Origin: an uncultured Pseudorhodobacter sp.
GTDB taxonomy: Bacteria; Pseudomonadota; Alphaproteobacteria; Rhodobacterales; Rhodobacteraceae
NCBI GenBank assembly: GCA_937910975.1
Contig: CALEMZ010000501.1
Coordinates: 1 to 7,086 of the forward strand
Reading direction: 5' to 3'
DNA: 7,086 bases
The notes under the pieces were generated by a model, which was given only the letters and a program-made list of their open reading frames with translations, searched no databases and was not told the DNA's origin. This document shows positions 5,477 to 7,086 of this stretch, one piece after another. Position numbers and translations under genes: made by a program. Every line of letters starts with the position of its first letter. Position 1 is the stretch's first letter.

Positions 5477-5911
5477 ATGATCCACGAATTTAAAAGCTTC
5501 ATTGCCAAAGGCAACGTCATGGATATGGCGGTCGGTATCATTATTGGTGCCGCATTTACGGCAATCGTCTCATCCTTGGTGGGTGACCTGATCAACCCGA
5601 TCATCGGCCTTGTCGTCGGTGGCATTGACTTTTCGAACATGTATGCCGTGCTAAGTGGCACTGTCGCCCCCGGCACCGGGCTGGCTGCTGCCCGCGAAAG
5701 TGGCGCTGCGGTCTTTGCCTATGGTGCGTTCATCATGGCGATCATCAACTTTCTGATCATCGCTTTCGTGGTCTTCATGCTGGTCAAAATGGTCAACCAC
5801 GTCAAAGAAGGCGCTAGTGCCGAAGAAGCGCCCGCCGCCCTTGCCGCACCGGCTGGCCCGACCGAAACCGAGTTGCTGGCCGAAATTCTGGCAGCACTGA
5901 AGAAAAAGTAA
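5477..5911 (+). CDS. mscL: Large-conductance mechanosensitive channel MscL (144 aa)
   Basis: This inner-membrane channel opens under membrane tension to release solutes on hypo-osmotic shock; family members form homopentamers. The amphipathic N-terminus (M-I-H-E-F-K-S-F-I) runs into the hallmark K-G-N-V-M-D-M-A-V-G (11-20). The pore-lining first helix carries G-A-A-F-T-A-I-V-S-S-L-V (24-35). A Gly/Ala-rich periplasmic loop (about 48-76) precedes the second helix Y-G-A-F-I through F-M-L-V-K (82-104). The tail is Ala/Pro/Glu-rich and ends in T-E-L-L-A-E-I-L-A-A-L-K-K-K (131-144), the cytoplasmic helix bundle. At 144 residues it is close to the 136 of E. coli. It is monocistronic, begins about 260 bp after the t6A-synthase gene and is followed at 24 bp by a strong terminator. 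No clear promoter is visible upstream. Confidence 0.97.
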   Translation: MIHEFKSFIAKGNVMDMAVGIIIGAAFTAIVSSLVGDLINPIIGLVVGGIDFSNMYAVLSGTVAPGTGLAAARESGAAVFAYGAFIMAIINFLIIAFVVFMLVKMVNHVKEGASAEEAPAALAAPAGPTETELLAEILAALKKK

Positions 5912-5934
5912 TCTTTGCCGGAAAAGCAGAATGG

Positions 5935-5968
5935 AAAGGCCCCCCAGATCACTCTGAGGGGCCTTTTT
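5935..5968 (+). terminator. Rho-independent terminator of mscL
   Basis: AAAGGCCCC (5935-5943) pairs with GGGGCCTTT (5958-5966). After one C/A mismatch, CAGA pairs with TCTG around a TCAC loop. Five T (5964-5968) follow, 24 bp after the mscL stop. Read from the other side the hairpin has a shorter T-run (three) and could serve alanine dehydrogenase less efficiently. Confidence 0.92.
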
Positions 5969-6000
5969 AATTTACGTCCGAAGGCGCGCGAAAAGCGTTC

Positions 6001-7086
6001 TTACACGTTCAAAGCATCCGCCGCTGCCATTACCGGCAAGCCAAGCGCTTCGCCCACGGCGGCATAGGTCAGATGCCCCGCATGGGTGTTCAGGCCAGCC
6101 AGCAAATGCTTGTCCTCGGCGCAGGCTTTTTTCCAGCCCTTGTCGGCCAAGGCCAACATGAAGGGCATGGTCGCATTGCCAAGCGCTATGGTTGAGGTGC
6201 GCGCCACAGCGCCGGGCATATTGGCCACGCAGTAATGCATGATGCCATCCACATTATAAACCGGGTCTTGATGGGTGGTGGCTTTGGAGGTCTCAAAGCA
6301 CCCGCCTTGGTCAATCGCCACATCCACCAGCGCCGCACCCGGCTTCAACTCCGCCAGTTGCGCGCGGCTGATAAGCTTGGGCGCAGCCGCCCCCGGCACC
6401 AGCACCGCACCAATGATCATATCGGCCGCGCGGGCCAGCTCAATCGTATTCCCGGCGCTGGCATAGGCGTTCTTGAAGGTGCCGCCAAACACATCGTCCA
6501 AATAGCGCAAACGGACGAGGGAACGGTCCAGCACTGTCACTTCCGCGCCCATTCCGGCCGCGATCTTGGCGGCATGTGTGCCCACAACGCCGCCACCGAT
6601 CACCAACACGCGGCCTGGTGCCACACCCGGTACGCCGCCCAGCAAAACGCCGCGCCCGCCATTGGCCTTTTGCAGCGTCCATGCACCCACCTGCGGGGCC
6701 AGACGCCCGGCAACCTCGGACATCGGCGCGAGCAACGGCAGGCCGCCACGGTCATCGGTCACTGTCTCATATGCAATTGCCGTCACGCCGGATTTCAGCA
6801 AGTCCTGTGTCTGCGCCAGATCGGGGGCAAGGTGCAGATAGGTGAACAAAACCTGCCCCTCGCGCAGACGTGCGCGCTCCGCCGCCTGCGGTTCCTTGAC
6901 CTTGACGATCATCTCCGAGGCGCTGAAAACCTCTTCCGCGGTGGCCGCGATCTTGGCACCAACCGCGATGTAATCGGCGTCGCTGAAACCAGCGCCAATC
7001 CCGGCCCCGGTTTCGATCAGCACGTCGTGGCCGTGCGCCACCGCCTCATGTGCGGCATTCGGCGTCATGCCAACGCGGAATTCCTG
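6001..7086 (-). CDS. ald: Alanine dehydrogenase, 5' end outside window (361 residues visible)
   Basis: The enzyme catalyses L-alanine + NAD+ + H2O to pyruvate + NH4+ + NADH, in alanine catabolism or ammonium assimilation, in the cytoplasm. The frame is open to the right edge and begins Q-E-F-R-V-G-M-T-P, matching family residues just after the first eleven. The ATG at 7068 is therefore internal. Adding eleven to the visible numbering puts every key residue at its canonical place: Arg15 (R-V-G), Lys75 (V-K-V-K-E-P), His96 (T-Y-L-H-L-A-P), the Rossmann loop G-G-G-V-V-G, Asp198 (V-T-V-L-D) binding NAD, and Asp270 (V-A-I-D-Q-G-G). The end G-L-N-T-H-A-G-H-L-T-Y is typical, and full length would be about 372. 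The related transhydrogenase alpha subunit is excluded by these substrate residues. It converges on mscL across a shared terminator. Confidence 0.97.
   Translation of the reverse strand, partial: QEFRVGMTPNAAHEAVAHGHDVLIETGAGIGAGFSDADYIAVGAKIAATAEEVFSASEMIVKVKEPQAAERARLREGQVLFTYLHLAPDLAQTQDLLKSGVTAIAYETVTDDRGGLPLLAPMSEVAGRLAPQVGAWTLQKANGGRGVLLGGVPGVAPGRVLVIGGGVVGTHAAKIAAGMGAEVTVLDRSLVRLRYLDDVFGGTFKNAYASAGNTIELARAADMIIGAVLVPGAAAPKLISRAQLAELKPGAALVDVAIDQGGCFETSKATTHQDPVYNVDGIMHYCVANMPGAVARTSTIALGNATMPFMLALADKGWKKACAEDKHLLAGLNTHAGHLTYAAVGEALGLPVMAAADALNV

Noticed and set aside
6001..7086. Transhydrogenase alpha subunit (PntA) instead of alanine dehydrogenase
   Set aside because: The two families are homologous, but the Arg15, Lys75, His96 and Asp270 equivalents and the C-terminal ending fit alanine dehydrogenase.

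Overview
The window looks like ordinary chromosomal DNA from an alphaproteobacterium of the Rhodobacteraceae (Roseobacter/Paracoccus group). The grounds are the high G+C coding style, a 44-residue proton-pumping-oxidase subunit IV of the Paracoccus/Rhodobacter type, a DmdC-like long acyl-CoA dehydrogenase, and a small conserved protein resembling the DUF6173 family. These assignments come from reading motifs by eye; no database search was possible.

Layout. From 4136 down to 1, five genes lie head to tail on the minus strand. They are an acyl-CoA dehydrogenase (4136-2424), a metallo-beta-lactamase-fold hydrolase whose ATG overlaps the dehydrogenase stop (2427-1384), a DUF6173-like protein (1335-886), aa3-type cytochrome c oxidase subunit IV (785-651), and a lipoprotein cut by the left edge (599-1). 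From 4259 the plus strand carries the threonylcarbamoyl-AMP synthase of the tRNA t6A pathway (to 5218). A 258-bp gap follows; it holds a possible 35-codon minus-strand ORF and an imperfect hairpin. Then come the mechanosensitive channel mscL (5477-5911), a strong rho-independent terminator (5935-5968), and, converging on it, alanine dehydrogenase (7086-6001, first ~11 residues outside the window).

How the genes relate. The dehydrogenase and the MBL hydrolase are very likely co-translated and may act in one acyl-CoA or related catabolic step. The other genes are mostly independent housekeeping functions: tRNA modification, osmotic safety valve, alanine/ammonium metabolism and respiration. No mobile element, CRISPR array, tRNA or rRNA is visible. 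The three least-explained items are the truncated lipoprotein with a His...Cys arrangement reminiscent of permuted papain-like enzymes, the DUF6173-like protein, and the tiny ORF whose stop overlaps that of the t6A gene. I see no convincing new multi-gene system.
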